Positions 1-8,503 of a DNA stretch of 64,000 nt are shown piece by piece. The notes under the pieces were generated by a model, which worked only from the letters and a program-made list of their open reading frames with translations, was not told where the DNA came from and did no database searches. The position numbers were made by a program, and so were the translations under genes. This stretch comes from an uncultured Bacteroidales bacterium (GTDB lineage: Bacteria; Bacteroidota; Bacteroidia; Bacteroidales; Bacteroidaceae), in contig CADCBO010000009.1 of NCBI GenBank assembly GCA_902799685.1, forward strand, positions 1-64,000. The letters are read 5' to 3'. The first letter of the stretch is position 1. Each line of letters begins with the position of its first letter.

Positions 1-106
1 GGAGGCTTACACCGATATGTTCAGCGAGATCCTGGTTACCGCTCAGAACGAGGTTGCAATGAACAGCGTATCAATGGAATACTTCAACAACAGAATAGCC
101 AAATAA
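1..106 (+). CDS. C-terminal tail of an unidentified protein (left edge)
   Basis: A reading frame open from the left edge (frame beginning at base 2) ends in TAA at 104-106. The visible 34 residues include MFSEILVTAQNEVA and end NNRIAK. They look like a normal soluble C-terminus, but there is too little sequence to name a family. A strong hairpin terminator follows about 55 bases downstream, so this is the real end of a plus-strand transcript that converges on the next gene. I do not recognise the protein. Confidence 0.55.
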   Translation, partial: EAYTDMFSEILVTAQNEVAMNSVSMEYFNNRIAK

Positions 107-160
107 CATCAGGATAGTTATAACAAGGACTAAACGCTATCATAGTTTAAGGTTAAAAGG

Positions 161-202
161 AATCAGGGAGTCAGACATCAAGTCCGGCTCCCTGATTTTT
201 TA
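161..202 (+). terminator. Intrinsic terminator
   Basis: AATCAGGGAG (161-170) pairs perfectly with CTCCCTGATT (188-197), with a 17-nt loop and a following T run. It ends the plus-strand transcript from the left edge. The A residues preceding the 5' arm are few, so termination of the converging minus-strand gene is less certain. Confidence 0.8.
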
Positions 203-217
203 TGTCATTACAACATA

Positions 218-826
218 TTACACCTTCTCCTCGCCTATCATTATTAGGCGATACAGGTTGCAGCCTATGAAATTGCCTATAACCAGACAAACATATAGAA
301 GCAGCACGCTCCAAATGTTCTCCTTAATAAAGCTGAACGGAACCGTAAGGTAGTAGAAGGCATCGGCTATACAGTGAGGAAATCCGCACAGTATGAACAT
401 GGGGACTGCAAACAAAAGCGGCAGCCACTGGTTTCGGCGGGCAAAAGTAACGGCTGTAGTCATCAGGAATCCGCAACCTATGGCAAGCAGTCCGGCACGC
501 ACGGGACCTATAGCCAATCGGCCTTCAAGGATCTTCTGCGCAGCCTCCTGCAGCGGCATAGGTGATACTCTGGCCAGCAGAGATACCAGCAGACAGCCCA
601 CGATATTGCCCAGCAGAATGAGCAGCAGATCCCCTACTTCACCCTTAACTATGAATCCGGCAGTACCGGTATACAGTTTGAGCTTGTAGCAGACTACGGT
701 GATAAGACCGAATGCGAACAATACGGCGCCTACAACGCCACCCAATGCCAAAAAACCGAATCCGGCAATACCAATGCAGATTCCAGCAAGTACAGAAGAC
801 TTGAATATAGTGCTAAAATTTCCCAT
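218..826 (-). CDS. Formate/nitrite transporter (FNT) family channel
   Basis: Integral membrane channel of the FNT family (FocA, NirC and hydrosulfide channels), which conducts small monovalent anions or their acids across the inner membrane. About 202 residues, shorter than the 250-280 typical of the family, with roughly six hydrophobic segments. The stretch GLITVVCYKLKLYTG matches the first family signature and CGFPHCIADAF matches the second (CGxxHxxAN-type). The substrate cannot be told from sequence. I start it at the ATG at 826: on the minus strand TATCTTTG (831-838) is a Bacteroidetes -7 box ending 4 bases before this ATG, so the mRNA would be leaderless. That excludes the upstream in-frame ATG at 841. 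The promoter abuts a palindromic repeat. Confidence 0.8.
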   Translation of the reverse strand: MGNFSTIFKSSVLAGICIGIAGFGFLALGGVVGAVLFAFGLITVVCYKLKLYTGTAGFIVKGEVGDLLLILLGNIVGCLLVSLLARVSPMPLQEAAQKILEGRLAIGPVRAGLLAIGCGFLMTTAVTFARRNQWLPLLFAVPMFILCGFPHCIADAFYYLTVPFSFIKENIWSVLLLYVCLVIGNFIGCNLYRLIMIGEEKV

Positions 827-834
827 AACGCAAA

Positions 835-926
835 GATACAAAAGGGGTCAGACCCCAATTGTATCATTCTGCATTAAGTTTTCAACAGCGAAAAACAGTA
901 CAATTGGGGTCTGACCCCTTTTGTAC
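835..926. repeat. Pair of GGGGTCWGACCCC palindromes in inverted order
   Basis: Two copies of a palindrome built on GGGGTCAGACCCC/GGGGTCTGACCCC. The left copy is at 835-865 (GATACAAAAGGGGTC...AATTGTATC) and the right at 898-926 (GTACAATTGGGGTC...TTTTGTAC), 32 bases apart and in opposite orientation, like a paired REP element. The right copy ends 2 bases before the purF stop codon; the left copy touches the promoter of the FNT gene. Further copies are at 16113-16141 and 59050-59086. Confidence 0.8.
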
Positions 927-928
927 TA

Positions 929-2332
929 TCAACAGGTTTTGTGCTTCTTTAGCTCGTCCTCGTAGTTGTAGAGGTTGGTGGGATAGTCGCCGTTAAAGCA
1001 GGCGGTACAGAGCTGGCACGTTTTCATGTCGCGGCCCGATGCCTTATAGAGCGCCTCCAATGAGAGGTAATAGAGCGAGTCTGCACCAATGTAGTCACGG
1101 ATCTCCTCCACAGTATGACTGGCGCCGATAAGTTCCTCATACGTGCCGGTATCAACGCCGTAGTAGCACGGATAAGCGTATTTGGGGCTTGCTATGCACA
1201 CATGAACCTCTGTTGCTCCAGCTTCACGCAGCATACGCACAATCTGGCGTGATGTGGTTCCACGCACAATCGAGTCATCAATAAGTATCACGCGCTTGCC
1301 GTTAACAATGCTGCGCACGGGCGACAGCTTCATCTTGACGCCCTTGTCACGCAGTTCCTGCGCGGGCTGGATAAAGGTACGTCCCACGTATTTGCTCTTT
1401 AGCAGACCCATCTCATACGGAATCCCGCTGGCCTCGGCATAACCCATCGCGGCGCTAAGGCTTGAATCTGGCACACCCACCACTATATCGGCATCAACAG
1501 GATGCTCCTCAAAGAGCAGACGGCCGGAGAGCTTGCGGAACGAATGCACGTTACAACCCTCGATATCGCTGTCCGGGCGTGAAAAATAGATGTACTCCAT
1601 CACACACATACGGTGACTCCTTAGCTTGGAGTAATCATTGGAGCGTATGCCGTGATAATCTATAGAAATGACCTCGCCCGGATTAACATCACGAATGAAT
1701 TCGGCGCCTATCGCATCGAATGCACAGGTCTCGCTGGCCACTACGTATCCTTCGCCAAGTTTCGCAATGGAAAGCGGATGAAAACCGTACTTGTCCCTGC
1801 ATGCATAGATGCGGTTTGGAGTCATTATCACCAGCGAGAAAGCGCCCTCAATCATATTCAGGGCATTGATGATGTTTATTATCCTGTCCTCCTCGGTAGG
1901 GTCTTTCTTTATGAGATGGGCAAACAGCTCGCTGTCCGATGTGGTCTGCAGCAGACTGCCCCTACGCTCCAGATACAGGCGCAGTTCCTTTGAGTTGATA
2001 ATGTTACCGTTGTGCGCTAAAGCAAAATCGCCAGTATAATGATGAAACGTAAACGGCTGGATATTCTCCAGACCGCCCACATTGGTAGTGGGATAACGCA
2101 CATGACCTATGGCCATATTGCCGGTCAGCTCATCCAGATGATTCTGCCCGAATATCTCTATCACCAGCCCGGCTCCCTTATGCAGATGCATCCCCTGCTT
2201 GTCGGCGCTCACAATCCCGCAGCCCTGCTGACCGCGGTGCTGAAGGCTGTGCAACGCATAATAGGCATACTGTGAGGCATTCTCCACACCGTAAATGCCA
2301 AACACTCCGCATTCGTGATGCAACTCTTCCAT
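929..2332 (-). CDS. purF: Amidophosphoribosyltransferase (glutamine PRPP amidotransferase)
   Basis: Catalyses the first committed step of purine synthesis: PRPP plus glutamine gives phosphoribosylamine and glutamate. 467 residues. A 7-residue propeptide (MEELHHE) precedes the class II glutaminase nucleophile Cys8 in CGVFGIYG. The phosphoribosyltransferase domain carries the PRPP loop VILIDDSIVRGTT near residue 350. The C-terminal Cys-rich stretch CQLCTACFNGDYP agrees with the Fe-S type of the family. It begins 6 bases after the glmS stop, so glmS-purF should be one transcript controlled by the glmS leader. The gene ends right against a palindromic repeat pair. Confidence 0.93.
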   Translation of the reverse strand: MEELHHECGVFGIYGVENASQYAYYALHSLQHRGQQGCGIVSADKQGMHLHKGAGLVIEIFGQNHLDELTGNMAIGHVRYPTTNVGGLENIQPFTFHHYTGDFALAHNGNIINSKELRLYLERRGSLLQTTSDSELFAHLIKKDPTEEDRIINIINALNMIEGAFSLVIMTPNRIYACRDKYGFHPLSIAKLGEGYVVASETCAFDAIGAEFIRDVNPGEVISIDYHGIRSNDYSKLRSHRMCVMEYIYFSRPDSDIEGCNVHSFRKLSGRLLFEEHPVDADIVVGVPDSSLSAAMGYAEASGIPYEMGLLKSKYVGRTFIQPAQELRDKGVKMKLSPVRSIVNGKRVILIDDSIVRGTTSRQIVRMLREAGATEVHVCIASPKYAYPCYYGVDTGTYEELIGASHTVEEIRDYIGADSLYYLSLEALYKASGRDMKTCQLCTACFNGDYPTNLYNYEDELKKHKTC

Positions 2333-2338
2333 AAAGAA

Positions 2339-4183
2339 TTATTCTACTGTTACAGATTTGGCCAGGTTACGCGGCTGGTCCACATCGCGGCCCTTGGCAA
2401 TAGCGATATGGTAAGCCAGCAGCTGCAGCGGAATTACTGACAGCAGCGGAACCAGGCACTCCTCGGTATCCGGAATCTCGAACGAGTAGTCCGATATGTT
2501 CTTTACATCCTTATCGCCCTCGGTCACAATGCTTATCACCCTACCCTTACGGGCCTTAACCTCCTGTATGTTACTCAGAATCTTGTCATAATGGCCACGC
2601 TTGGGGGCAATCACCACCACAGGCATCTCATCATCAATAAGCGCAATAGGCCCGTGTTTCATCTCGGCAGCGGGATAACCCTCGGCATGAATGTACGATA
2701 TCTCCTTAAGCTTTAGAGCGCCCTCCAGCGCCACGGGATAGTTGTAACCGCGTCCCAGATAGATAAAGTTATGCGCGTATGTGAAAATCTTGGCCAATTC
2801 CGATATCTGCTTGTCATGCTTGAGAATCTTCTCAATCTTGGCCGGAATGTTGGGCAACTCCTCAATAATGCTCTTTCGCAATTCGGGTGATACAGTACCT
2901 TTCTCCTGCGCAATATTAAGCGCCAGCAGCAACAGCGTCTCCACCTGTGCCGTAAACGCCTTGGTCGATGCCACACCTATCTCAGGGCCAGCATGAGTAT
3001 AACAGCCGGTATCGGCAGCACGGGCTATGGATGAACCCACTACATTGCAGATACCAAACAGGAACGCTCCCGATGCCTTGGCCAGTTGCATGGCCGCCAG
3101 AGTATCGGCAGTCTCACCTGACTGCGATATGGCTATCACCACATCATCAGGGTAAATCACGGGATTGCGGTAACGGAACTCCGACGAGTACTCCACCTCA
3201 ACCGGAATGCGCGTAAGGTCCTCTATCAGGTACTTGCCGATGAGTGCAGCGTGCCACGACGTACCGCAGGCGCAAATTATTATGCGGCGTGCAGCCATAA
3301 GCCTGGCTCTGTGGTCAATCACGCCCGACAGCTTCACTATTCCCAGCTCCGGATGCAGACGGCCGTTCATCACAGTAGCCGTAGTGCGCGGCTGCTCATG
3401 AATCTCCTTGAGCATGAAGTGCGGATAACCGCCCTTCTCTATCTCGCTCAGGTTCATCTCCAGCTTCTTTATTACCGGAGTCTGCTCCACACTCTTAAGG
3501 TCCGTAATCTTAAGCTCCTGACCGCGCTGTATGAACGCAATCTGCTCCTCGCCCAGATAAACCACACGGTCCGTGTATTCTATGATCGGAGTGGCATCGG
3601 AGCCAATCAGGAACTCGTCATCGCCCACACCTATAATCAGCGGACTGCCCTTGCGTGCGGCAATCATACGGTCAGGCTGAGTCTTATCCACAATCACTAT
3701 AGCGTATGCACCTATCACGCTGTTAAGAGCCAGCGGAACGGCCTCCTCAAGCGTTATAGAGTGGCTGTCCATGATATACTGGATAAGCTGTATCACCACC
3801 TCCGTATCAGTCTCGCTCTTAAAGTGGTAACCCTGGTTCTGGAGCTCGGTCTTAAGCGAGCGATAATTCTCTATGATACCATTGTGAATTAGCGCCAGAT
3901 TACCCGATTCCGAAAAATGAGGATGCGCATTCACATCATTAGGCTCGCCGTGAGTAGCCCAGCGGGTATGCGCAATACCTATGTTGCCGCTCAGATCCTT
4001 ACCCTCCACAGCATGTTCCAGATCGGCCACCTTACCCTTGGTCTTGTAAATGACCAGGTTGCCGTCATCATTTATAAGCGCCACGCCTGCGCTGTCATAA
4101 CCGCGGTACTCCAACCTGGAGAGTCCCTTAATCAGTATGGGATACGCTTTACGTTTACCTACATAACCTACTATACCACACAT
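2339..4183 (-). CDS. glmS: Glutamine-fructose-6-phosphate transaminase (isomerizing)
   Basis: Makes glucosamine-6-phosphate from fructose-6-phosphate and glutamine, the entry to peptidoglycan and LPS amino sugars. 614 residues, full length. The N-terminal class II glutaminase starts MCGIVGYVG, with Cys2 the nucleophile after Met removal, followed by RLEYRGYDSAG. Two SIS sugar-isomerase domains follow, with the motif CGTSWHA, then ISQSGETADT. The C-terminus ends QPRNLAKSVTVE, as usual for GlmS. No glmS ribozyme is visible upstream. Instead the 5' region holds a short Asn/Gln-rich ORF and a terminator, suggesting control by attenuation. The gene is upstream of and probably cotranscribed with purF. 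Confidence 0.96.
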   Translation of the reverse strand: MCGIVGYVGKRKAYPILIKGLSRLEYRGYDSAGVALINDDGNLVIYKTKGKVADLEHAVEGKDLSGNIGIAHTRWATHGEPNDVNAHPHFSESGNLALIHNGIIENYRSLKTELQNQGYHFKSETDTEVVIQLIQYIMDSHSITLEEAVPLALNSVIGAYAIVIVDKTQPDRMIAARKGSPLIIGVGDDEFLIGSDATPIIEYTDRVVYLGEEQIAFIQRGQELKITDLKSVEQTPVIKKLEMNLSEIEKGGYPHFMLKEIHEQPRTTATVMNGRLHPELGIVKLSGVIDHRARLMAARRIIICACGTSWHAALIGKYLIEDLTRIPVEVEYSSEFRYRNPVIYPDDVVIAISQSGETADTLAAMQLAKASGAFLFGICNVVGSSIARAADTGCYTHAGPEIGVASTKAFTAQVETLLLLALNIAQEKGTVSPELRKSIIEELPNIPAKIEKILKHDKQISELAKIFTYAHNFIYLGRGYNYPVALEGALKLKEISYIHAEGYPAAEMKHGPIALIDDEMPVVVIAPKRGHYDKILSNIQEVKARKGRVISIVTEGDKDVKNISDYSFEIPDTEECLVPLLSVIPLQLLAYHIAIAKGRDVDQPRNLAKSVTVE

Positions 4184-4221
4184 AGTTATTGCGTTTTATA
4201 CGTTATTGTTCAAAATGTATT

Positions 4222-4264
4222 TAAAATAAAAGAGGAAGGCTGGTCCTGACTTGAACCAGCCTTC
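4222..4264 (-). terminator. Attenuator terminator of the glmS-purF leader
   Basis: On the minus strand AAGGCTGGT pairs with ACCAGCCTT (9 bp, about 10-nt loop), followed by CCTCTTTTATTTT. It lies between the leader ORF and the glmS start, where a terminator only makes sense if it is conditional. The 5' arm (plus positions 4255-4261 read on the minus strand as GGCTGGT) is complementary to ACCGGTC inside the leader ORF (4315-4321): seven pairs including G-U. This would be a competing antiterminator helix. Confidence 0.75.
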
Positions 4265-4303
4265 TTCTAAAAGTTTATCTAACCAGAATCCTCATACTCT
4301 CCG

Positions 4304-4420
4304 TCAATCTGTCCGACCGGTGAAACAACACGGAGAAGCCGGAACCTGATTATTATTCACGTTCTGCTTGTCATTCATCTGATTAGACAGACAGTTATAA
4401 TCAAACCTTCTCTCCATCAT
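4304..4420 (-). CDS. Asn/Gln-rich leader peptide of glmS-purF
   Basis: A 37-38 codon ORF (ATGATG start at 4420/4417, TGA at 4304-4306) lies between a good promoter and the attenuator hairpin. The peptide contains YNCLSNQMNDKQNVN followed by NNQVPASPCC; ten of 37 residues are Asn or Gln. The same 15-residue block is in the pyrG leader, and the four base differences there are all synonymous, which argues that the peptide is translated. The antiterminator segment ACCGGTC falls in codons just before the stop (Thr-Gly-Arg-Thr-Asp-stop). A ribosome finishing translation would mask it, and one stalled at the Asn/Gln codons would leave it free. The role in glutamine sensing is inferred from this geometry and the downstream genes. 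Confidence 0.75.
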   Translation of the reverse strand: MMERRFDYNCLSNQMNDKQNVNNNQVPASPCCFTGRTD

Positions 4421-4437
4421 TGTTCCAAAACCTGTCG

Positions 4438-4467
4438 CAAAAGTACGCATAATATTTCAATTTGCAA
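4438..4467 (-). promoter_or_regulatory. Promoter of the glmS-purF leader
   Basis: On the minus strand TACTTTTG (4438-4445) matches the Bacteroidetes -7 consensus TAnnTTTG, and TTG (4465-4467) lies exactly 19 bases upstream as the -33 element. The transcript would begin roughly 12-17 bases before the leader ATG. The sequence after the -7 box, GCGACAGG, recurs in similar form after the -7 boxes of the pyrG and PII leaders. Confidence 0.7.
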
Positions 4468-4583
4468 CAGATTCCAACAAAAATATTACGTATTAACGCA
4501 AAACACATTTGATTCTAATAATAATGCGAACAAACATAGCCTATTGCAATACAATTTGCAATCCAGAATGCCCCTACTTCGAC

Positions 4584-5123
4584 CTAATAATCTCTAATAA
4601 AAATTTTCAGCGTATCATCCACCACTTTAAATAAATCATCACGGGTTATCTTCTTTTTCTCAGTTGCAATATAGGGTGCAATATCAGACTCCTTTATGCC
4701 TTTTTTTATCCAGTCTTTATAAGTGGTAGCATAGAATTGTTGCACACGGCCACTTCCAAACATAACGACAGCTGGCTGACCATCATCTGCCCATATTTCT
4801 ACTATTGCTGAAAAATAATATTTCAGATTCTCTTCTGAAGGGTCATACAGAAATGTAACGGTATAATATTTCCTGCCAAACAACTTCTTGTCTTTTAGGA
4901 CTGGGTCATCTTTAAATGTTTCCTTAATTGTATTTATGTCGGAAATAACCGGCTCCTTGTAATCCCTGTAATAATCTGGACCAAAGGCCATAATAACCTC
5001 TTTAGCTTTTTCTATCAGGTATTCATTACGTTTTGACTCCTGTTTCCTGTCCAGACGCCTCATTTTGGAACAGCAGGGGGTACATATCGACAACAATATC
5101 AAAGCTACACATAAATGCCTCAT
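4584..5123 (-). CDS. Hypothetical exported protein
   Basis: 179 residues with an N-terminal hydrophobic stretch (about residues 3-15) followed by a Cys-rich turn (CTPCCSKM), so probably secreted or possibly a lipoprotein. The lipobox is imperfect, with Ile just before the first candidate Cys. The mature part is highly charged, with a beta-type stretch (KKLFGRKYYTVTFLY) and a Lys/Asp-rich C-terminus. I recognise no family. It follows a broken small ORF with its own promoter and may use that promoter. Confidence 0.6.
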   Translation of the reverse strand: MRHLCVALILLSICTPCCSKMRRLDRKQESKRNEYLIEKAKEVIMAFGPDYYRDYKEPVISDINTIKETFKDDPVLKDKKLFGRKYYTVTFLYDPSEENLKYYFSAIVEIWADDGQPAVVMFGSGRVQQFYATTYKDWIKKGIKESDIAPYIATEKKKITRDDLFKVVDDTLKIFIRDY

Positions 5124-5129
5124 ACCCTA

Positions 5130-5252
5130 TCAATGTAATCCTGATAAAGGGCAACGGGACCAAGATGCCACAGCTTGGTGTCCTCGCGCTCTTTTATAGC
5201 TCTCCACACAGAAAGCCACAAAATAGAGTATGTCTGAATCACGCTTGCTCAT
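5130..5252 (-). pseudogene. Broken small gene, N-terminus resembling DUF3791
   Basis: A -7 box TATTTTTG sits 4 bases before an ATG at 5252. The first ~22 codons read MSKRDSDILYFVAFCVESYK, the typical opening of DUF3791 proteins, which are usually about 70 residues. After that the frame degenerates into WSRCPLSGLH and stops. An overlapping alternative frame reads REDTKLWHLGPVALYQDYID then stop, which also looks like real protein. A frameshift or fusion of two gene remnants is the simplest reading; a genuine 40-residue product cannot be excluded. Confidence 0.4.
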
Positions 5253-5321
5253 ATCGCAAAAATACACAATAATCAATAGTAAAAGCCACTCACGTAACAA
5301 AAACTTTTTTTATGTCATGTT

Positions 5322-5723
5322 TTACAAGCTATGACTCAAAGCAAGGCGTTTGCGGTACAGACGGATAAAGCAGAAGCATAACGCAAGGGCTGCAATTATG
5401 GCCAGCGCTGTCAAGATTAAGGCTGTGGTGTCATCGCCGGCACCTGCTTCATTTGTGTAGGTTATTGAAGCCTTTAGGGTGTCAATAATTCCGTCCTGGT
5501 TGGGGATAGAATCTGCAACGCCTTTATTCACTACCGAATCTACCGATGCGGAATCAACAGCCTGAGTATAATTGGAAACAGTAGAGTCTGCTTTGAACCT
5601 GAAATCGGGATTATTGAACAAGCCCCTTTGCGGATTAGTCCTCCGCCAGCTTCGCTCATTCCTCATTTGATTAATAATTTCCCAATCCTCCGGGCTCATG
5701 ATTATGTCTAGAAATTTTAGCAT
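5322..5723 (-). CDS. Hypothetical C-tail-anchored membrane protein
   Basis: 133 residues. The N-terminal ~90 residues are polar and Asn/Arg/Ser-rich, and one strong transmembrane segment (ALILTALAIIAALALCFCFI, about residues 102-121) is followed by a short basic tail. It starts 17 bases downstream of the next membrane gene on the same strand, so it is probably in one operon with it and the MFS protein. No family recognised. Confidence 0.6.
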   Translation of the reverse strand: MLKFLDIIMSPEDWEIINQMRNERSWRRTNPQRGLFNNPDFRFKADSTVSNYTQAVDSASVDSVVNKGVADSIPNQDGIIDTLKASITYTNEAGAGDDTTALILTALAIIAALALCFCFIRLYRKRLALSHSL

Positions 5724-5740
5724 AATAATTTGTATTTTAA

Positions 5741-6088
5741 TTAGTTAATATTCAAAGTCAATAAATAAGTGCATACCATGTGGCCCAGCAATCCTATAAG
5801 GAAACTTACGGCATTGCAAAGCAAACTATATATAGACGCTTTGCGTAAATCCTTGATAAAGATGAGATACCACAGAGCCTCTACAATCAGCACAATCAGC
5901 TCACCTATCAGTACCGCCTTTGTGCTGTAGCCCACGTGCATGACAACAAGATTCAACGGGACATTGGTAAGTACGTTTATCACTATAGACAGAGCCAGCA
6001 CCTTACGCCTGCGCTCCATAAGCAGCCACAACACTCCCAATTCAATCAGGATTGTCAACGTAAGAGATAAAAGCAACTGTCCTGCCAT
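5741..6088 (-). CDS. Hypothetical small integral membrane protein
   Basis: 115 residues, about four hydrophobic segments. A short basic loop (MERRRKV) follows the first helix and a KDLRK loop comes near residue 80. It starts 11 bases after the MFS-like gene ends, so translation is probably coupled. I cannot assign a family. The position suggests a membrane-associated function shared with the transporter, but nothing shows a direct partnership. Confidence 0.6.
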   Translation of the reverse strand: MAGQLLLSLTLTILIELGVLWLLMERRRKVLALSIVINVLTNVPLNLVVMHVGYSTKAVLIGELIVLIVEALWYLIFIKDLRKASIYSLLCNAVSFLIGLLGHMVCTYLLTLNIN

Positions 6089-6099
6089 AACATTATCAA

Positions 6100-7077
6100 T
6101 TAAAGTAACGTAGCTATCAGGTAACCCGGAATAAGCGATGCCGCCAGCAGCCCGAAAGCAAGCCCCTCATGCCCCTTAAGCATCACGTTTGCCCAGTAAA
6201 GAGTGATAGGCATTGTACAGTTTACCATAAACAGGCCCGCAAGTGCAATGCCTATATGATTCCCTTTGGCCACAAGGCATATAATAACACCCGCAACCAG
6301 AAGAATGATTGACGTAACCATTCCCATCCATTTTACCAGCCATCCGCCAGCCATCTTACCAATCATGGTCAATGCTCCAATCAGGAGAACAACCATAGGA
6401 GTCTTGTCAATCACTCCGGTAAAGGATTCGCCCAAGAATGAACGCCCGGCTACAATAAGCATAATCAGGATCAGGACAGCCCAGACCAACGGTTTTGAGT
6501 ACTCTTTACTTTCGCTATCAACCTCTGTTGTATCAAAAGGCTTTGCGGTATCAATACGCAAATAAGCCAGAGCCAGGATGCATATACCAAGCAGCAAGCC
6601 AAACATCAGCGCACGTGACAGAAACACGGAACCCACAGCAAGCCCAAACGCACCGGTAGATACAAACACGCCAAGCGCCCGTATGTCATTACCGGTCCTG
6701 ACAGCTGTCTCTTTCCCACCCCATACGTGAAACAGAGAATTTCCTATGCCCAACAGAACCGATAGCACAACAAGCAGAAACACAGATGCCTCAGAATTGC
6801 AGGAAACAATACCTATGGTTTCCAGAACCGCCAGAATCAACATTACAATTGAGGCCAGCAATATCCAGTGACGCCGCTTGGCTCTATCAGCCAGCACCCC
6901 CGTAAGCGGTTGGGTAAGAAAAGCCAGCACGTTATACACAACAAAGTATCTGAGCAAATCCTGAATACCGGTAGTTACAAGATACAGACAGCAAAGACAT
7001 AGCCCGTCAACACAGAAATGAAGTGCCGCCGCCAATCCCGTAAGGGTAACCGTTCTTCCAGACTGAGACTTTGCCAT
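6100..7077 (-). CDS. Major facilitator superfamily (MFS)-type transporter
   Basis: 325 residues with about ten hydrophobic helices, shorter than the usual 380-420 for a 12-helix MFS protein. The motif GVLADRAKRRHW after the second helix matches the MFS loop 2-3 signature (GxLaDrxGrr). It lies 8 bases after the DUF4419 gene and 11 bases before a small membrane gene, so it is probably the middle of an operon. The substrate is not predictable. The reduced length could reflect loss of helices at the C-terminal end. Confidence 0.65.
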   Translation of the reverse strand: MAKSQSGRTVTLTGLAAALHFCVDGLCLCCLYLVTTGIQDLLRYFVVYNVLAFLTQPLTGVLADRAKRRHWILLASIVMLILAVLETIGIVSCNSEASVFLLVVLSVLLGIGNSLFHVWGGKETAVRTGNDIRALGVFVSTGAFGLAVGSVFLSRALMFGLLLGICILALAYLRIDTAKPFDTTEVDSESKEYSKPLVWAVLILIMLIVAGRSFLGESFTGVIDKTPMVVLLIGALTMIGKMAGGWLVKWMGMVTSIILLVAGVIICLVAKGNHIGIALAGLFMVNCTMPITLYWANVMLKGHEGLAFGLLAASLIPGYLIATLL

Positions 7078-7085
7078 ATAAACTA

Positions 7086-8489
7086 TTATTCAAACTCTAT
7101 ACGGTCACCGAAACGGCGCTTCAGTTCTTTCTTCTGGTCAGCCGATACCTTGCCATTTATTACGAGATGACCAATATCCATACTGTCCATCCAATCTGGT
7201 ATCTCAACCTTGTCGGTAAAACGCAGTTCCAGCCTGTCGTAATGATTGACAGAACGCAGTTCCTCAGGGACCTTGTCTACACGCAGAACTAACCAACCAG
7301 CCATCTGTTTGAACTTTTTCAAGTTCTCATCGGCTTCTGACTCATTAACGGTCCAGCCCAGTTGGAATGACACGCAGTCGTTCTCATCGGCCATGTATCC
7401 GGCTATGCCGCCTGAGAGTTCCAACGGTATGGTTGCAATGACCTTGCCTGTTATAGTATCCACCTCAATATATTTGACAGGGGCCGATGCCATCTGTTTG
7501 GGCATCTTATCATAATTGTGCGGAACTTTGGCCGGTGTAGGATTGCCATCCTTGTCATAAGGCATAAGCTTGAGGAACCAGCCGTCAAGTTCAGTGGGCT
7601 TTTCCATTGAACAGGCACCTCCATGCAGTCTGTCAGGGGTATTCTTCATTACTATATCCTGCCAGAATGCCTTGTCAGGGTTTCCCTTAGCCGCTTGCAC
7701 AAACTGCTCAAGTATGGGTTTCAACTCTTCTGCCCACTTGCCTGCACCAAGTTCCTGCAAACGGGCAGTCTTATCAACTATAGCTTGCCAATCATCAACT
7801 GTACCGGTAAGTGTTATTGAGGGAAAACCGCAACCGGAATACATTATTATGAATTCAAAGAAAGATTTGGTGGTCTCCATCAATACAATCTCTGATGCCA
7901 TACGCTCTATTGTGCCGGTGGTTGAGAAATCGGCAGTAATGAGTTTGGCCACATCATTTTTGGTGTTGGAATCAATCTGTTCAGCAAAGCCGTCAATGGT
8001 TGCGGTCCAGTCAAAATCAGGATCATAGAGTTGATATTTTGACTGTACAACAAGGTCTATCTTACCATCAAAATCAACGAACTTGTCACGGAACTTTTCC
8101 GGGTTGGCATTGACATCATGTGAGAACGCCTGGCTTATGAGCATCCAGATTACATCGGGTGATAGTGTTATGGGCCGATGATCAGCAAAGGCCTGGACCA
8201 TTCCGTTAAAGAACGGGGCGTCAGCAACCATTAGCGGTTGATCCCAGAAACTGGCGGCAACATAGCTTCCATCAGCTCTGTAATACGATGCGTCGCCCAG
8301 GAAATTAATTCTCTCAGCCTGTGACTTGCCGTTAAAGTACGGGTTCTGGGGCTTAGGCAGATTCTCATCAACAACAAAGGTTATGCTGCCCTGTTTCTGT
8401 TCCAGAATGCGGGCCTTATCGGCACTGGCTGTTGTGGCTGCGCTTAACAGCAGCATTGCCAGCCAGATTCTGATTCTACGTATCTTCAT
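7086..8489 (-). CDS. DUF4419 domain protein, exported
   Basis: 467 residues. An N-terminal signal peptide (RIRIWLAMLLLSAATTASA) precedes a DUF4419 domain, recognised by the run PITLSPDVIWMLISQAFSHDV and the later Gly/Cys-containing core (MYSGCGFPSITLTGTVDDW). The biochemical role of DUF4419 is unknown to me. It lies 14 bases after the preceding ORF and is probably at the end of the second ECF sigma operon. Its first residues (IRRIRIWL) and the underlying DNA nearly repeat the start of the gene at 9300-9839, suggesting the signal-peptide segment was duplicated. Confidence 0.75.
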   Translation of the reverse strand: MKIRRIRIWLAMLLLSAATTASADKARILEQKQGSITFVVDENLPKPQNPYFNGKSQAERINFLGDASYYRADGSYVAASFWDQPLMVADAPFFNGMVQAFADHRPITLSPDVIWMLISQAFSHDVNANPEKFRDKFVDFDGKIDLVVQSKYQLYDPDFDWTATIDGFAEQIDSNTKNDVAKLITADFSTTGTIERMASEIVLMETTKSFFEFIIMYSGCGFPSITLTGTVDDWQAIVDKTARLQELGAGKWAEELKPILEQFVQAAKGNPDKAFWQDIVMKNTPDRLHGGACSMEKPTELDGWFLKLMPYDKDGNPTPAKVPHNYDKMPKQMASAPVKYIEVDTITGKVIATIPLELSGGIAGYMADENDCVSFQLGWTVNESEADENLKKFKQMAGWLVLRVDKVPEELRSVNHYDRLELRFTDKVEIPDWMDSMDIGHLVINGKVSADQKKELKRRFGDRIEFE

Positions 8490-8503
8490 ATTTCAAGCTA
8501 TTG

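Noticed and set aside
3251..3892. 213-codon plus-strand ORF inside glmS
   Set aside because: Antisense to a full-length conserved gene; composition is typical of a reverse-strand shadow.
4184..4583. glmS ribozyme
   Set aside because: No ribozyme-like pseudoknot core recognised; the region is explained by promoter, leader ORF and terminator.
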